DNA of 64,000 nt from Manihot esculenta (GCF_001659605.2 NC_035164.2:12730873-12794872); one strand, 5' to 3'; positions 49,504-59,900 are shown, counted from the first letter of the stretch. Made by a program: numbers and translations. Notes: generated from the letters alone by a model not told the origin.

Positions 49504-51108
49504 TGATAGAGCCAAATTTAGACCCATTTTCCATATTAATATTTATGTTAATTTACACATTTTCTACCTAATTTTGTGGTTTTAACCTTATTTTGCAGAA
49601 AATGGAGTAAAATGGTAATTTGGCAAAAATGGCCTTAAATCTGCCCAAAAGAGAGCAAAATTGCACAAGCATGGTTTACCCAAATTGTTTGCCCAAACCA
49701 AAGTTGAAGCTGAAATGGAAGAGGAACAATCTTCTGTTTGCCCAGTCTGTTAGTTGAAGCTGAAATGGAAGAGGAACAATCTGCTGTTTGACCAGACTGT
49801 TTGCCCAAACAGACTGGGCAAACAGACCAGCAGGGCAGAAGCATAGCACAGACAATTGGAAAACCAGACTGTTTGCCCGAGCTGTTTGCCCAAACAACCC
49901 GGGCAAAACAGCACCAGCAACCAGCGCACAGAAAATTACGGGAAAATCAAAATTCAAATGCTCAAGAAGTGTTTTTCCTCCCAAACACGTGTGGACAGCT
50001 CAACAAACCCTAGAGACACCTCAGCACTCAATCCCACATATTTAGGAAGACAAATCTCATCAAAATACAATTATCTTCCAAGAATTCAACTCCAATTGGG
50101 AAAAGGAGTCCCAACTCAACAAGGAAACCCTAGGGCAGCCTCTTCAGCTATAAAAGGGCATGCAAACCAGCAGATCAATCATCTTTGGATCATCATACAT
50201 CCTCGGCAGAAGCTGCACCAGCAGCCGCACCACACCAGCAGGCCAATTGGCCCCTTTTTCTCCTTCTTTTTGCTTTCTTTCTTTTCTTTTATGTTAGTTT
50301 CAGCCATGAGTGGCTGAAACCCTTTTTCTAGTTGAAGAATAAGGTGAAACTTAGGTTGTTTATGGATTGGGAGATCTGAACCTTTATGCTATTCTTTTAT
50401 TAATCAGTATTTATGCAATTTTATGCTTAATTCATTGTTGCTTTGTTGTTTTGATCAAATTGGCCACTTGATTCTTGATTGCAAAGTAATTCTTTGTTAG
50501 TTTGGATAATTTTTAGTCCGTAATTGCTGGAATTATTCAAACACAAGTAACCGTTGGTGTAAAAACCTAGGAAATTGCATAATCTAGCAATATCACCATA
50601 CGTTTGGATAGCTAGAATTAGGTCTCTCTATTTCTTAATGCAATTAACAGTTGTTAGATGCCAAAGGCCCAAGGACGTTCCTTGGCAACTTGTTGATTAG
50701 TGATTAATTAGAGGACGTTCCCTAATTAATCTATGCTTAAGGAGGGATATGGTTGGTGAGAAGCGTCTTCCACCTCCATAACTAATTTATTGAGTTAAAT
50801 AAGAGAATATAAGTTTCAATGATCAATCCCAACGACTAAAGTGGATCCAACTCTTCAACTAGGCCTTTCTCATTATTGAATTTCTCTACTTTAATTATTT
50901 GCTTTTCTCTATTGCTTTCAATATTAGTTTAGTTTATCAAACCTCAAAACCCCCATTTTACTTTTATTGTTTGTTTCTTTACTTGGTCTTGACAAGGAAA
51001 ATAAGTAAGTATCAATTCCCTGTGGATTCGACCCTATTGCCACTATCTGCAAGTTTATTGTTGATTGTTTAATAGGTTTATTTTTGACGGCTTCGACAAC
51101 CGCTATCA
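49504..51108 (+). repeat. E1 3' LTR (1605 bp)
   Basis: TGATAGAGCC...CGCTATCA, sharing the E1-specific duplication with the 5' LTR. It carries the same palindromic modules (about 49673-49910) and a TATA box near 50149. It is followed by AAAATT, the sequence normally found just inside an LTR, which hints that internal sequence was lost here. Confidence 0.87.
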
Positions 51109-51118
51109 AAAATTTCTT
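51109..51118. other. 10-bp junction between E1 and E2
   Basis: AAAATTTCTT. The first six bases equal the LTR-to-primer-site spacer, so this is probably a deletion scar and not a target site. Confidence 0.6.
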
Positions 51119-52671
51119 TGATAGAGCTAAATTTAGACCCATTTTCCATATTAATATTTATGTTAATTTACACATTTTCTACCTAATTTTGTGGTTTTAA
51201 CCTTATTTTGCAGAAAATGGAGTAAAATGGTAATTTGGCAAAAATGGCCTTAAATCTGCCCAAAAGAGAGCAAAATTGCACAAGCCTGGTTTGCCCAAAT
51301 TGTTTGCCCGAACCAAAGTTGAAGCTGAAATGGAAGAGGAACAATCTGCAGTTTGACCAGACTGTTTGCCCAAACAGACTGGGCAAACAGACCAGCAGGG
51401 CTGAAGCAGAGCACAGACAACTGGAAAACCAGACTGTTTGCCCGAGCTGTTTGCCCAAACAACCCGGGCAAACAGCACCAGCAACGAGCAGACAGTAAAT
51501 TGCGGGAAAATCAAAATTCAAATGCTCAAGAAGTGTTTTCCCTCCCAAACACGTGTGGACAGCTCAGCAAACCCTAAAGACACCTCAGCACTCAATCCCA
51601 CATATTTAGGAAGGCAAATCTCATCAAAATACAATTACCTTCCAAGAATTCAACTCCAATTGGGAAAAGGAGTCCCATCTCAACAAGAAAACCTAGGGCA
51701 GCCTCTTCAGCTATAAAAGGGCATGCAAACCAGCAGATCAATTATGCTGGGATCATCTTGGGATCAAGAATACCTGCGGCAGAAGCACCACAGCAGCTGC
51801 GCCCTTGCGCCAGCCCTTCTTCTTCCTTTTTTTTGCTTTCTTTCTTTTCTTTTATGTTAGTTTCAGCCATGAGTGGCTGAAACCCTTTTTCTAGTTGAAG
51901 AATAAGGTGAAACTTAGGTTGTTTATGGATTGGGAGATCTGAACCTTTATGTTATTCTTTTATTAATCAGTATTTATGCAATTTTGTGCTTAATTCATTG
52001 TTGCTTTGTTGTTTTGATCAAATTGGCCACTTGATTCTTGATTGCAAAGTAATTCTTTGTTAGTTTGGATAATTTTTAGTCCGTAATTGCTGGAATTATT
52101 CAAACACAAGTAACCCTTGGTGTAAAAACCTAGAAAATCGCATAATCTAGCAATGTCACCATACGTTTGGGTAGCTAGAATTAGGTCTCTCTATTTCTTA
52201 ATGCAATTAACAGTTGTTAGATGCCAAAGGCCCAAGGACGTTCCTTGGCAACTTGTTGATTAGTGATTAATTAGAGGACGTTCCCTAATTAATCTATGCT
52301 TAAGGAGGGATATGGTTGGTGAGAAGCGTCTTCCACCTCCATAACTAATTTATTGAGTTAAATAAGAGAATATAAGTTTCAATGATCAATCCCAACAACT
52401 AAAGTGGATCCAACTCTTCAACTAGGCCTTTCTCATTATTGAATTTCTCTACTTTAATTATTTGCTTTTCTCTATTGCTTTCAATATTAGTTTAGTTTAT
52501 CAAACCTCAAAACCCCCATTTTACTTTTATTGTTTGTTTCTTTACTTGGTCTTGACTAGGAAAATAAGTAAGTATCAATTCCCTGTGGATTCGACCCTAT
52601 TGCCACTATCTGCAAATTATTTTGTTGGTTGATAATAGGTTTATTTTTTACGGCTTCGACAACCGCTATCA
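51119..52671 (+). repeat. E2 5' LTR (1553 bp)
   Basis: TGATAGAGCT...CCGCTATCA. It lacks the E1-specific duplication. A palindromic module is at 51364-51390 and a TATA box near 51711. After the TATA box its leader (GGGATCATCTTGGGATCAAG) differs from that of E1 and matches the E2 3' LTR. Confidence 0.88.
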
Positions 52672-52676
52672 AAAAT

Positions 52677-52694
52677 TGGCGCCGTTGCCGGGGA
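52677..52694 (+). other. E2 primer-binding site, tRNA-Asp type
   Basis: TGGCGCCGTTGCCGGGGA follows the LTR after five bases. It is the best match in the window to the Athila consensus. Confidence 0.9.
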
Positions 52695-52753
52695 TTTGAT
52701 TTAACTTATTTATTTTTCTTTCATGACAAGATCTGGACTCAAGAAACTAATTC

Positions 52754-54403
52754 ATGGATGAGGTAAGTATATCTATTCTCACTGCCCGACTTTCTGAACT
52801 AACCTCTGTTGTGAGAAGTTATGTCATAGGTCAAGCTCAACAACTTCAGCAGTCTCGGCCATGTGGGATTTGCGCATATGTAGGACACCCAACTGATCAA
52901 TGTCCTACACTTTATGAGGATTACCAGCAAGTACATGCCTTTGGAGGATTCAATAGCCAGCCAAGACATGATCCCTACCTTGATACCTACAATCCATGTT
53001 GGAGGGACCACCCGAATTATGACTATACAAGGGCTAACTACTACCAAAACTATCAAGCCCAAGCAACACCTCAAAACTCCTATATGGAACTTGAAGAGAT
53101 GGTGAGGAGGTTGGAAATTTCTGGGCAAAAACTCCAACAGCAAGTGGATCAAGCGGTCAACTCAGTGAACGCGCACATATTAAGAAGAGAGGAAGATCTT
53201 CAAGATGTATGGGATGATGATGAAAGTTCCCAAGAAACAGAAACTGAATTTGCTGCACAAATCACCACTGCTCTTGAAACTGAACCAGCTGCTGAATTTG
53301 CTTCATCTGCTACTTTATTTGATGCACAAAACACTGCAGTGCTTGCTGCTATACCTGCTGAATCTAGCTGCAAAATTGTTGAACCAGCCGCTGTCCAAAC
53401 AATACATGTTGAAGCTCCTGCCATCCAAGAAACAGCAATACATACTGCTACTACTGAGAATATTGCAGCACCTGCTGTAAAAAATTTAGACTTTGTTGCT
53501 GACCAAGCTGCTGAAGATGGAGACAGCAACTGCTGTCCACCTGCTGAAACTTCCACAATTACACCAGCAATTGTTGAACCTGCTGTCCAAAAATCAGCAA
53601 GTGCTGAATCTGCCACCATTGCATCCCTTGTTGCTGTCCAAACACCAGTAACCTCAGCAATTAACACAACTGAACCAGAAGTGGTTGCACTTGCTGAACC
53701 AACAACTTCTGAAAGTGCCCCAACTGAATCAAAACCTGTTGATAGTTTAGACATCATTGATTATTTGAGCCAAGAAATTTTTGATATAAATCAAAATGAT
53801 ATGCTAACCGATGATTTTTGTAGGGAGGACAGCCAAGAAGATGCAAGAAGCCAAGTAGAGCTGAAACGGACAGCAATGGACTGCTGCATGCAGAGGACAG
53901 ATTGCTGTTTGCCCAAACAGCCTGGGCAAACAAGCAGACAGAAGGCAGAACAGGCAGACTGCTGTCTGCCCAAACAGCCAGCAAAGGCAGAACATGCAAG
54001 CCCCTGTTTGCCCAAACAAGTTCAGCAACCAGATGAGACTAATGGCAGACTTCCCAAATCACTCCAGCAAGAAGAACTCAGTTTGCCCAGATCAGTTGGG
54101 CAAACAACAAAGGCAGAACACTGTTCACCCGAAAAACCAGCAGAGGAAAAGAAGGTAGAAGCTTGTTTGCCCGAACAGCAAGTCAAAGCAGATTGCTGTT
54201 TGCCCAAACAGCAAGTCAAGGTAGAATCTTGTTTGCCCGAACAGGTCCAGCACCAAGCACAAAAAAATTGCAGCCTCTCCAAACCACTTCAGCAAGCTGG
54301 AAACAGTTTGCCCAGATCAGTCGGGCAAGTAACCTTGACAAAATGCTATTCACTCAAGCAGCCAGCAAAGGACCATGAGGAAGATTGTTGTTTGCCCAAA
54401 TAG
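52754..54403 (+). CDS. E2 gag-derived protein with CLPKQ repeats (549 aa before a TAG)
   Basis: Same architecture as in E1. The start MDEVSISIL is followed by a CCHC knuckle (CGICAYVGHPTDQC, about 45-58), a heptad-rich segment, a long Ala/Glu/Thr region (about 160-330), a post-protease linker relic (DIIDYLSQEIFDINQND) and at least nine CLPKQ- or CLPEQ-type repeats (about 385-549). The ATG overlaps the stop of a 12-codon upstream frame that begins MTRSG, the remains of the original gag start. This suggests leaky scanning or reinitiation if it is translated. The frame closes at TAG (54401-54403), where E1 has CAG, and continues open to 54748. Proposed role: nucleic-acid-binding capsid relic. 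The repeat domain has no known counterpart that I recognise. Confidence 0.72.
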   Translation: MDEVSISILTARLSELTSVVRSYVIGQAQQLQQSRPCGICAYVGHPTDQCPTLYEDYQQVHAFGGFNSQPRHDPYLDTYNPCWRDHPNYDYTRANYYQNYQAQATPQNSYMELEEMVRRLEISGQKLQQQVDQAVNSVNAHILRREEDLQDVWDDDESSQETETEFAAQITTALETEPAAEFASSATLFDAQNTAVLAAIPAESSCKIVEPAAVQTIHVEAPAIQETAIHTATTENIAAPAVKNLDFVADQAAEDGDSNCCPPAETSTITPAIVEPAVQKSASAESATIASLVAVQTPVTSAINTTEPEVVALAEPTTSESAPTESKPVDSLDIIDYLSQEIFDINQNDMLTDDFCREDSQEDARSQVELKRTAMDCCMQRTDCCLPKQPGQTSRQKAEQADCCLPKQPAKAEHASPCLPKQVQQPDETNGRLPKSLQQEELSLPRSVGQTTKAEHCSPEKPAEEKKVEACLPEQQVKADCCLPKQQVKVESCLPEQVQHQAQKNCSLSKPLQQAGNSLPRSVGQVTLTKCYSLKQPAKDHEEDCCLPK

Positions 54404-54748
54404 CAAGCCAAGGCAGAAACTTGTTTGCCCAAACAAGCTATGCAGATTGTACAAGAAGATTGTTGTTTGCCCAAACAGCAAGGTAAGGTAGAATTTGTTT
54501 TGCCCGAATTCAATATCAAATTGCAGCCACCTATGGAGAAATATGAATTGGAGTTCAAAGTGCTGCCCAATCATCTCAAATATGCACACATAAGGACTAG
54601 AGGCACACCTCATCTGAAAGAGGAGAAGCTAATCATGTTACTTTATGAGTACATGAAAGAAATAGGATGGGTTGTGACCAAATCAAAAGGCACGCTACAC
54701 TTTTTACTTAATGCAGTTGGAACCATTTTCCCTCCTCCAATTACTTGA
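54404..54748 (+). pseudogene. E2 gag-derived frame, continuation after TAG
   Basis: Same frame, no further stop before TGA at 54746-54748. It holds two more CLPKQ repeats, then the pre-RT remnant (LPNHLKYAHI) and the PPPIT terminus found in E1. The high conservation of this end in both copies suggests the longer frame was translated in the ancestor. Confidence 0.7.
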
Positions 54749-56664
54749 GCCTTGATCAAGTCAAGAAAGTCTAGCCCGCGACTTTAAACTAAGCCGCTAT
54801 TGGGAGGCAACCCAGCGGAGACATGCCCAATCAAGGAAGATTTCCAGACGAAAAAAAAAAAACAGAGATATGTGACTGTTTGCCCAAACAGCATGGGCAA
54901 ACAACCAGAGATGCATGAACCAGAGGAGTTAACCCACTTCCAGATTTTAGCTATTTTGTAGGTAAAGGCTGGATGACCAAACTGTTTGCCCAAACACACT
55001 GGGCAAATAGCAGAGAAGACTACCAGGGCACACTGTTTGCCCACGCAAGCTGGGCAAACAACCACAGCAGTCCACCACATCGGCAGACCACACCCCAGAT
55101 CACTGTTCGACCAGCTTGTTTGCCCGCGCAACTGGGCAAACAACAGGCCAGTACAAGAGAAGACTTCCAGACAGCACCACAAAATCACTGTTCGACCAAG
55201 CTGTTTGCCCAAACAGACTGGGCAAACAACCAAGGCAGTAGAAGCGACAAAGAAGAAAACTTAAACAGGGCAGTACCTTCTTCCTCTATATTCAATATTC
55301 TATTATGCCCTTTCAATGACAAATCTTCTTCTTCTCAAAACTTCTTGCTGCTGCACAAAATGGGCAGCACCTTTTGCATTTTTCTACTGTCCCACTGCAT
55401 GACAGCATGTTCGGGCATCACACAAACAGCACCAGCGGGCCAATCAGCAGCATACTAAGTTGTTTGCCCACGCAAGCTGGGCAAACAACTGCAGCAGATC
55501 AGCGGGCAGCCTATATCAGCAGGCCTACCAGCAGATAAGACCAGCAGGCCTACCAGCCAACAGGCCAACCACCAGTGCAGCAACCAGCACCAAAACACAT
55601 CTGCACACAGACGCACCTAAAGCCAGCTGTTTGCCCAAACAAAACTGGGCAAACAACCATACCAGGGAAGTATCAGTTTTTCCTTGAACTTTAATTTTTC
55701 CATACATTGAGGACAATGCATGAGCTAGGTGTGGGGGTGCATATCTCTGAATTTTGATGCTTCATGCATACTTTTTGATTCCTCTTAATTTCTTTTAAGC
55801 TTTAATTTTCAATTAGTACACATTAGGTTAAATTTTTTTCATTTTTAGTTATTTTTGCTTTCAACTCACACACATTCACATAGCCACAGTCTTTTCTTTT
55901 TACTGTTTTGATATGCTTTACTCAAACACATAGGCTATGGTGAATGAGTTTTCTTCTCATGACCCCATTGATGTGATGACCCTTTAAACCTAAGTTGAAT
56001 CAATTGTAGTGAGTTGTATTCATTTTTGGAAATTTCCTTTTGAATTGAATCTTTGAGCTTGCCATGGTGAAAAATATATTGATGACCCTCATTAGAGAGA
56101 ATAAATCGAAAGTTGTGTGAATGAACTAAATATGACTTATTTTGGCAATTGGTGTTGATTTGCCCCAATCATTGAGAAAAAGAAAAAGAAAATTCAGCAA
56201 AGGCAAAGACCTCAGAAGCACAAAGTAAAAATTGTTCCAATGGTCAAAGACTATGAACAGAGCTAGTAGCCACTTGGACAAGTGACCAACTGAGTAACTG
56301 GGGTGGGTATCATAAATATGTACCTTCACGTCAAAAGGTTGGTGACTTTTTCAAGCAAGAATAAAAGTGCAAAAGCTGAATAAAAGAGTAAAGTGCTTCA
56401 AGAAAAGGGCAAATCACTCTGAAAGCTAGAAAGAGTCTAAAAATAAACAAATATGTGCATGATATATCTCTTGAGGAAAATAAATACTAACCATGGTAGG
56501 TAAAGGGAGACAAGGAAAAGAGGAAAGTAACCTTGGTGCATACACTCTTCACTACAATACTTCAAAGTAGGAGTCTAGGGTATGAGCTTAAGTGGAAATA
56601 AGGATCAAGTAGTAAAGAAAGCTTATTTCACTAGGTCTATTTGCTTGAGGACAAGCAAAGGGTT
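54749..56664 (+). other. E2 3' noncoding region with seven palindromes
   Basis: Palindromes with arms TGTTTGCCCA and TGGGCAAACA lie at 54877, 54983, 55034, 55117, 55202, 55461 and 55628, in the same order as in E1. The first polypurine cassette is at 55706-55739 and the conserved 3' block at 56252-56305. Short open frames here reflect the repeats, not genes. Confidence 0.8.
55706..55739 (+). other. E2 internal polypurine cassette (copy 1)
   Basis: TTGAGGACAA and GCTAGGTGTGGGGGT, about 935 bp before the terminal tract. Same position as in E1. Confidence 0.6.
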
Positions 56665-56676
56665 AGGTGTGGGGGT
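56645..56676 (+). other. E2 polypurine tract
   Basis: CTTGAGGACAA, a short spacer, then GTTAGGTGTGGGGGT, immediately before the 3' LTR. Confidence 0.85.
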
Positions 56677-56679
56677 ATT

Positions 56680-58163
56680 TGATAGAGCTAAATTTAGACC
56701 CATTTTCCATATTAATATTTATGTTAATTTACACATTTTCTACCTAATTTTGTGGTTTTAACCTTATTTTGCAGAAAATGGAGTAAAATGGTAATTTGGC
56801 AAAAATGGCCTTAAATCTGCCCAAAAGAGAGCAAAATTGCACAAGCCTGGTTTGCCCAAATTGTTTGCCCAAACCAAAGTTGAAGCTGAAATGGAAGAGG
56901 AACAATCTGCTGTTTGACCAGACTGTTTGCCCAAATAGACTGGGCAAACAGACCAGCAGGGCAGAAGCAGAGCACAGACAATTGGAAAACCAGACTGTTT
57001 GCCTGAGCTGTTTGCCCAAACAACCCGGGCAAACAGCACCAGCAACCAGCAGACAGTAAATTGCGGGAAAATCAAAATTCAAATGCTCAAGAAGTGTTTT
57101 CCCTCCCAAACACGTGTGGACAGCTCAGCAAACCCTAAAGACACCTCAGCACTCAATCCCACATATTCAGGAAGGCAAATCTCATCAAAATACAATTGCC
57201 TTCCAAGAATTCAACTCCAATTGGAAAAAGGAGTCCCATCTCAACAAGAAAACCTAGGGCAGCCTCTTCAGCTATAAAAGGGCATGCAAACCAGCAGATC
57301 AATTATGTTGGGATCATCTTGGGATCAAGAATACCTGCGGCAGAAGCACCACAGCAGCTGCGCCCTTGCGCCAGCCCTTCTTCTTCCTTTTTTTTGCTTT
57401 CTTTCTTTTCTTTTGTGTTAGTTTCAGCCATGAGTGGCTGAAACCCTTTTTCTAGTGGAAGAATAAGGTGAAACTTAGGTTGTTTATGGATTGGGAGATT
57501 TGAACCTTTATGTTATTCTTTTATTAATAAGTATTTATGCAATTTTGTGCTTAATTCATTGTTGCTTTGTTGTTTTGATCAAATTGGCCACTTGATTCTT
57601 GATTGCAAAGTAATTCTTTGTTAAATTGGATAATTTTTAGTCCGTAATTGCTGGAATTATTCAAACACAAGTAACCCTTGGTGTAAAAACCTAGAAAATC
57701 GCATAATCTAGCAATGTCACCATACGTTTGGGTAGCTAGAATTAGGTCTTTCTATTTCTTAATGCAATTAACAGTTGTTAGATGCCAAAGGCCCAAGGAC
57801 GTTCCTTGGCAACTTGTTGGTTAGTGATTAATTAGAGGACGTTCCCTAATTAATCTATGCTTAAGGAGGGATATGGTTGGTGAGAAGCGTCTTCCACCTC
57901 CATAACTAATTTATTGAGTTAAATAAGAGAATATAAGTTTCAATGATCAATCCCAACAACTAAAGTGGATCCAACTCTTCAACTAGGCCTTTCTCATTAT
58001 TGAATTTCTCTACTTTAATTATTTGCTTTTCTCTATTGCTTTCAATATTAGTTTAGTTTATCAAACCTCAAAACCCCCATTTTACTTTTATTGTTTGTTT
58101 CTTTACTTGGTCTTGACAAGGAAAATAAGTAAGTATCAATTCCCTGTGGATTCGATCCTATTG
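56680..58163 (+). repeat. E2 3' LTR, truncated
   Basis: Matches the E2 5' LTR from TGATAGAGCT to CCTATTG and then turns into its own reverse complement. The terminal 80-90 bp, including ACCGCTATCA, are absent. Confidence 0.88.
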
Positions 58164-59611
58164 CCACAGGGAATTGATACTTACTTATTTTCCTAGTCAA
58201 GACCAAGTAAAGAAACAAACAATAAAAGTAAAATGGGGGTTTTGAGGTTTGATAAACTAAACTAATATTGAAAGCAATATAGAAAAGCAAATAATTAAAG
58301 TAGAGAAATTCAATAATGAGAAAGGCCTAGTTGAAGAGTTGGATCCACTTAAGTTGTTGGGATTGATCATTGAAACTTATATTCTCTTATTTAACTCAAT
58401 AAATTAGTTATGGAGGTGGAAGACGCTTCTCACCAACCATATCCCTCCTTAAGCATAGATTAATTAGGGAACGTCCTCTAATTAATCACTAATCAACAAG
58501 TTGCCAAGGAACGTCCTTGGGCCTTTGGCATCTAACAACTGTTAATTGCATTAAGAAATAGAGAGACCTAATTCTAGCTACCCAAACGTATGGTGACATT
58601 GCTAGATTATGCGATTTTCTAGGTTTTTACACCAAGGGTTACTTGTGTTTGAATAATTCCAGCAATTACGGACTAAAAATTATCCAAACTAACAAAGAAT
58701 TACTTTGCAATCAAGAATCAAGTGGCCAATTTGATCAAAACAACAAAGCAACAATGAATTAAGCACAAAATTGCATAAATACTGATAAAGGTTCAGATCT
58801 CCCAATCCATAAACAACCAAAGTTTCACCTTATTCTTCAACTAGAAAAAGGGTTTCAGCCACTCATGGCTGAAACTAACATAAAAGAAAAGAAAGAAAGC
58901 AAAAAAAAGGAAGAAGAAGGGCTGGCGCAAGGGCGCAGCTGCTGTGGTGCTTTTGCCGCAGGTATTCTTGATCCCAAGATGATCCTAGCATAATTGATCT
59001 GCTGGTTTGCATGCCCTTTTATAGCTGAAGAGGCTGCCCTAGGTTTCCTTGTTGAGATGGGACTCCTTTTCCCAATTGGAGTTGAATTCTTGGAAGGTAA
59101 TTGTATTTTGATGAGATTTGCCTTCCTAAATATGTGGGATTGAGTGCTGAGGTGTCTTTAGGGTTTGCTGAGCTGTCCACACGTGTTTGGGAGGGAAAAC
59201 ACTTCTTGAGCATTTGAATTTTGATTTTCTCGCAATTTACTGTCTGCTGGTTGCTGGTGCTGTTTGCCCGGGTTGTTTGGGCAAACAGCTCGGGCAAACA
59301 GTCTGGTTTTCCAGTTGTCTGTGCTCTGCTTCTGCCCTGCTGGTCTATTTGCCCAGTCTATTTGGGCAAACAGTCTGGTCAAACAGCAGATTGTTCCTCT
59401 TCCATTTCAGCTTCAACTTTGGTTTGGGCAAACAATTTGGGCAAACCAGGCTTGTGCAATTTTGCTCTCTTTTGGGCAGATTTAAGGCCATTTTTGCCAA
59501 ATTACCATTTTACTCCATTTTCTGCAAAATAAGGTTAAAACCACAAAATTAGGTAGAAAATGTGTAAATTAACATAAATATTAATATGGAAAATGGGTCT
59601 AAATTTGGCTC
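58164..59611 (-). repeat. Inverted copy of the E-type LTR
   Basis: The reverse complement of the same LTR family runs from the fold-back junction to GGCTC (59611). It misses only the outer six bases of the LTR start and then abuts gag. With 56680-58149 it forms an inverted repeat with arms of about 1.45 kb and a 14-bp centre. The arms are close but not identical. Confidence 0.9.
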
Positions 59612-59900
59612 CATTTTCTCTTGGCATTGGGGCCCTCATGGCTAGATTTTCTTGTATTAATTCATCATGGACAATATGTCCAGCATGGGCAGTATGTTGT
59701 GCCACGTTTTCAGCCATCTCTGTGGCTTGGTGGTGCGATTTAGAGGATTCAGAAGGTGGATCTGCGATGGGGTGTGCTTCCTGTGCAGCTTCGGCTTCAT
59801 TTGTCGCCCAAAGCCAAGTTGCTTGCTTCCCTAATCTCCTGATTGTGCACTCAATTTCTGGATCGTAAGGCAGAGTCTCCCTATGTCCAGATCTGGTCAT
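59612..59900 (-). pseudogene. Athila gag N-terminus (minus strand)
   Basis: Starts at ATG 59900-59898 with MTRSGHRETLPYDPEIECTIRR and runs about 95 codons to APMPRE, where it is replaced by LTR sequence. The open frame reads on into the LTR as a meaningless tail. This is the N-terminal end of the minus-strand element whose further pieces lie at 44142-44021, 42615-41207 and 38976-38219. Confidence 0.85.

Larger units (their letters stand above)
44143..51108 (+). mobile_element. E1: non-autonomous Athila-type element with two LTRs
   Basis: A 6966-bp element with LTRs of 1592 and 1605 bp. Only these two LTRs share a tandem duplication of about 50 bp (TTGAAGCTGAAATGGAAGAG unit), which shows they are a pair. 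It has a tRNA-Asp type primer site, a single gag-derived frame, a long 3' noncoding region with hairpin arrays, and a polypurine tract. It has no protease, reverse transcriptase, RNase H or integrase, so it would depend on another element. The flanks (TGGTG left, AAAAT right) do not form a target duplication, so at least one end has been rearranged. Confidence 0.87.
51119..58163 (+). mobile_element. E2: non-autonomous Athila-type element, sister of E1, 3' LTR truncated
   Basis: Same plan as E1: 5' LTR of 1553 bp, tRNA-Asp type primer site, one gag-derived frame, a 3' noncoding region with seven palindromes, polypurine tract and 3' LTR. It lacks all pol domains. The gag-like frame is longer than that of E1, because E1 has a deletion after the QET motif. 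The last 80-90 bp of the 3' LTR are missing where it joins an inverted LTR copy. Confidence 0.86.

Noticed and set aside
44207..59552. Minus- and plus-strand frames rich in LFAQT, WANN and CLGKQ peptides in the LTRs and 3' regions
   Set aside because: They are produced by the TGTTTGCCCA modules read in other frames. They lie outside the gag-derived frame and have no start context or family similarity.
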